Source of the DNA: Candidatus Gastranaerophilales bacterium
Lineage (GTDB): Bacteria; Cyanobacteriota; Vampirovibrionia; Gastranaerophilales; Gastranaerophilaceae
Reading direction: 5' to 3'
NCBI GenBank assembly: GCA_944322885.1
Contig: CALUQH010000003.1
Location: 104,779 to 168,778, forward strand
Length of the DNA stretch: 64,000 bases
Shown one piece after another: positions 62,038 to 64,000 of this stretch. Positions within the stretch are counted from its first letter, which is position 1; every line of letters starts with the position of its first letter. Below the pieces are notes generated by a model. It was not told the origin of the DNA. It saw only the letters and a program-made list of their open reading frames with translations, and made no database searches. Both the position numbers and the translations under genes were made by a program.

Positions 62038-63732
62038 ATGTCATTACCAAATGTAGCATATTTCTCAATGGAAATCGCACTGGATCAGTCATTAAAAACA
62101 TATTCGGGCGGTTTGGGATTTTTGGCAGGCTCTCACATGTTGTCTGCCGGTTATTTACAGATGCCTATGGTCGGTGTTACTATGCTATGGTCTTATGGTT
62201 ATTATGATCAGCGTATTGCACAGGATGGTCAGGTTGAAGTTGCTTACATCAGAAAATATTATGAATTTTTAAAAGACATCAACGTATCAACAGAAGTTGA
62301 TATATTCGGAGAAAAAGTTAAAGTCAAAGCTTATTTGGTTGAACCGGAATTATTCGGTGCTTGCCCTGTATATCTTTTAACTACAGATATTGAAGGAAAC
62401 AGCGATTGGGCAAAAAGTATTTCTCACAAGCTTTATGACGGAAATGAAAAAATCAGAATTGCACAGGAAACAGTTCTCGGTATTGCAGGTATAAGAATTC
62501 TTCAGCAAATCGGTTACAACTTTGATGTTGTTCACATGAATGAAGGTCATGCTCTTCCTGCTGCTTTTGAATTGTTAAGACAATACAACGGAAACCTTGA
62601 AGAAGTTAAAAAGAAAACCGTGTTCACAACTCACACACCTGTTGCGGCAGGTAATGAAGTACACTGGGTTGACACACTTCTTGAAGGCGGATTCTTTGCA
62701 GGATGTTCAAGAGAAACTGCTGTTCAACTCGGCGGTGAAAACTTCTCGTTAACAGTTGCAGCATTGAGGATGTCAAGAATTGCAAATGCGGTATCTCAGC
62801 TACACGGTCTTGTTGCAAACAAAATGTGGGAATGGGTAGAAGGAAGATGTCCTATTCGTGCAATTACCAATGCCGTAAATCTTCACTACTGGCAGGATGA
62901 CAGAGTTAAAGAAGCTGCAAATAATCCTGAAAAATTGTTGGCAGTAAAACGAGAAATGAAAGCAGAATTGTTTGAATATGTTGCAAATGTTGCAGGTAAA
63001 AGATTTGATCCCGATGTATTAACTATTACCTGGGCAAGAAGATTTGCTGATTACAAACGTGCTTGGCTTATCCTTATGGATAAAGACAGAATTACAAAAC
63101 TTCTTGATGCAAATAAAATTCAAATTATTTTTGCCGGTAAATTCCATCCGGATGACGTTATGGGTAAAGAAATGTTTAACAAACTTCTTAACCGTTCTCA
63201 CAGCATGAAAAATGTTGTAGTATTGCCTGGTTATGAACTTGAATTATCAGGCAAATTGAAACGCGGTTCAGATATCTGGTTAAATACTCCTCTAAGACCA
63301 TTTGAAGCATCTGGTACTTCCGGTATGTCTGCTAATGCTAACGGTACAGTTCACTTATCAATTTATGACGGATGGACTGTTGAAGGTACATTTAATGGAA
63401 TTAACGGTTATACTGTTGAATATCCTGGACTTGATGATGAAATGCCTTGGGAAGAACGTCATTGGAAAGATCATGAATGTATCATGAATATTATTGAAAA
63501 TGAAATTATTCCTACATACTATGAAAACAAACAGGAATGGGCAAGATTAATGAGACAGGCAATCAGAACATCTGAAGCTTATTTCAACTCAGATCGTATG
63601 GTAATTGAATACTACAACAGATTGTACAAACCAATTGCCCACAATGATTCAAGTTCAGGTGAGCAAAAAAAAGAAATGAATATTTCAGAAACTCCGACAT
63701 TTGATGCCTGGACTTTCGCAAACATCAAATAG
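62038..63732 (+). CDS. Alpha-glucan phosphorylase-family (GT35) protein lacking the PLP lysine
   Basis: The 564-residue protein is a short-form alpha-glucan phosphorylase homologue: AYFSMEIALDQSLKTYSGGLG, VVHMNEGHALPAAFELLR, TTHTPVAAGNE, TWARRFADYKRA and LRPFEASGTSGMSANANG. In active phosphorylases the last motif is GTSGMK or GTSNMK, and its Lys binds pyridoxal phosphate; here residue 431 is Ser (TCT at 63328). The rest of the active-site frame is kept, so the protein should fold and perhaps bind glucan. It may use a sugar nucleotide or act without catalysis. It has its own promoter and a strong terminator. Confidence 0.88.
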   Translation: MSLPNVAYFSMEIALDQSLKTYSGGLGFLAGSHMLSAGYLQMPMVGVTMLWSYGYYDQRIAQDGQVEVAYIRKYYEFLKDINVSTEVDIFGEKVKVKAYLVEPELFGACPVYLLTTDIEGNSDWAKSISHKLYDGNEKIRIAQETVLGIAGIRILQQIGYNFDVVHMNEGHALPAAFELLRQYNGNLEEVKKKTVFTTHTPVAAGNEVHWVDTLLEGGFFAGCSRETAVQLGGENFSLTVAALRMSRIANAVSQLHGLVANKMWEWVEGRCPIRAITNAVNLHYWQDDRVKEAANNPEKLLAVKREMKAELFEYVANVAGKRFDPDVLTITWARRFADYKRAWLILMDKDRITKLLDANKIQIIFAGKFHPDDVMGKEMFNKLLNRSHSMKNVVVLPGYELELSGKLKRGSDIWLNTPLRPFEASGTSGMSANANGTVHLSIYDGWTVEGTFNGINGYTVEYPGLDDEMPWEERHWKDHECIMNIIENEIIPTYYENKQEWARLMRQAIRTSEAYFNSDRMVIEYYNRLYKPIAHNDSSSGEQKKEMNISETPTFDAWTFANIK

Positions 63733-63750
63733 TCTAAAACTAACATGTTA

Positions 63751-63790
63751 AACAGGACTTTCATTATATGGAAAGTCCTGTTTTTTTTAT
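63751..63790 (+). terminator. Terminator of the phosphorylase-like gene
   Basis: AACAGGACTTT pairs with AAAGTCCTGTT, followed by T8 on the plus strand. Confidence 0.92.
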
Positions 63791-63827
63791 TTTTATTAAG
63801 AAAAGTTAACAAAATATATTTAATTAT

Positions 63828-63856
63828 TAAAGTTTTTTCAAAAAAATGTCGTCAGG
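63828..63856 (+). promoter_or_regulatory. Sigma-28-like promoter of the second MGMAA-family gene
   Basis: TAAAGTTT (63828-63835) is followed after 12 bases by GTCGTCAG. The -35 element is identical to that upstream of the paralogue at 6911, and both have ATTATTAAAG just before and AAAATGTC in the same place. The -10 half is weaker. Confidence 0.4.
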
Positions 63857-63899
63857 CAGATTAAGGAAACTAGAACTAACGAAAGGAAGATCGACAGAG

Positions 63900-64000
63900 A
63901 TGGGAATGGCAGCGTCACAAGCTAGATTTTTAGGCCTGACAGCCAGAAAAACCAATGTTGAATTTGAAGGGCAACAGATTAACCAGCAAAGAACAACATT
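63900..64000 (+). CDS. MGMAASQAR-family protein (5' end only)
   Basis: The frame starts ATGGGAATGGC, 14 bases after AAAGGAAG, and runs off the window. Its first residues, MGMAASQARFLGLTARKTN, match the start of the 752-residue protein at 4653-6911 (MGMAAGQARLLSITSR), so it is a paralogue under a related promoter. The function is unknown. Confidence 0.8.
   Translation, partial: MGMAASQARFLGLTARKTNVEFEGQQINQQRTT

Noticed and set aside
1..64000. CRISPR array, prophage, insertion sequence or integrated element
   Set aside because: I saw no spaced direct repeats, no transposase, integrase or phage structural gene, and no terminal inverted repeats. The content is ordinary chromosome.

Overview
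The window is AT-rich DNA from a bacterial chromosome with short intergenic gaps. Core genes are present on both strands: secY, ribosomal proteins, uvrB, lgt, tilS, hpt, SRP RNA and a tRNA-Leu. The best lineage guess is a non-photosynthetic relative of cyanobacteria from the gut, such as Candidatus Gastranaerophilales (Vampirovibrionia/Melainabacteria). The support is several pilin-like proteins with an AFTLAEVLITLGIIG-type N-terminus, two members of an MGMAA(S/G)QAR family, a cyanobacterial-style MnmC methyltransferase domain, and many small proteins I cannot place in known families. This assignment is inference from recognised sequence style, not from a search.

Layout. 0-9 kb: an EF-hand protein, tRNA-Leu, a patatin lipase, a polytopic membrane protein, a 750-residue MGMAA-family protein behind a sigma-28-like promoter, a short PLP decarboxylase-like protein and a PilZ protein. 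9-12 kb: a cut-down spc operon (rpsE-rpmD-rplO-secY). 12-30 kb: metabolic and housekeeping genes (phosphohexomutase, an orphan sugar permease, flavin oxidoreductases, an MnmC-like methyltransferase, thrB, a PerM-like protein, radical SAM, leuD, rpsL-rpsG, glutaredoxin plus a degenerate hybrid-cluster protein, wecB). 30-37 kb: surface and signalling genes, including two type IV pilin-like genes interrupted at poly-C tracts and a kinase/regulator pair. 37-41 kb: desulfoferrodoxin-ferritin, a long SRP RNA, an MFS exporter, and lgt with a lipoprotein. 41.5-49 kb: one long co-directional cluster (ClpX-zinc-finger-only protein, HEAT-like protein, ruvX, DUF1292, Clp_N-only protein, tilS, hpt, histidine kinase, membrane protein). 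49-55.5 kb: uvrB, an unknown protein, a Tad-like cpaE with a degenerate cpaF, and a third pilin-like gene interrupted at a poly-G tract. 55.5-64 kb: envelope glycosyl enzymes, a secreted phospholipase-D-type protein, WG-repeat and VWA proteins, a methionine gamma-lyase family enzyme, an alpha-glucan phosphorylase homologue lacking its PLP lysine, and the start of a second MGMAA-family protein.

The most striking signal is the set of three pilin-like genes. Each starts with a good RBS and ATG, then enters a run of 10-11 identical C (or G) bases in the leader-coding part, and each is out of frame in this sequence. None has an in-frame start codon between the nearest upstream stop and the prepilin motif. 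This looks like slipped-strand phase variation of pilins. All three tracts read as C(10-11)GAA on the + strand, although one gene is on the minus strand, so the tract may also act as a DNA element. Other recurrent themes are seven genes whose -10-like hexamer lies 6-7 bases before the ATG (predicted leaderless mRNAs), a repeated 16-mer ATATATAAAGTATATA near lineage-specific genes, and several enzyme homologues that have lost signature catalytic residues (phosphorylase, CpaF, hybrid-cluster protein, histidine phosphatase).
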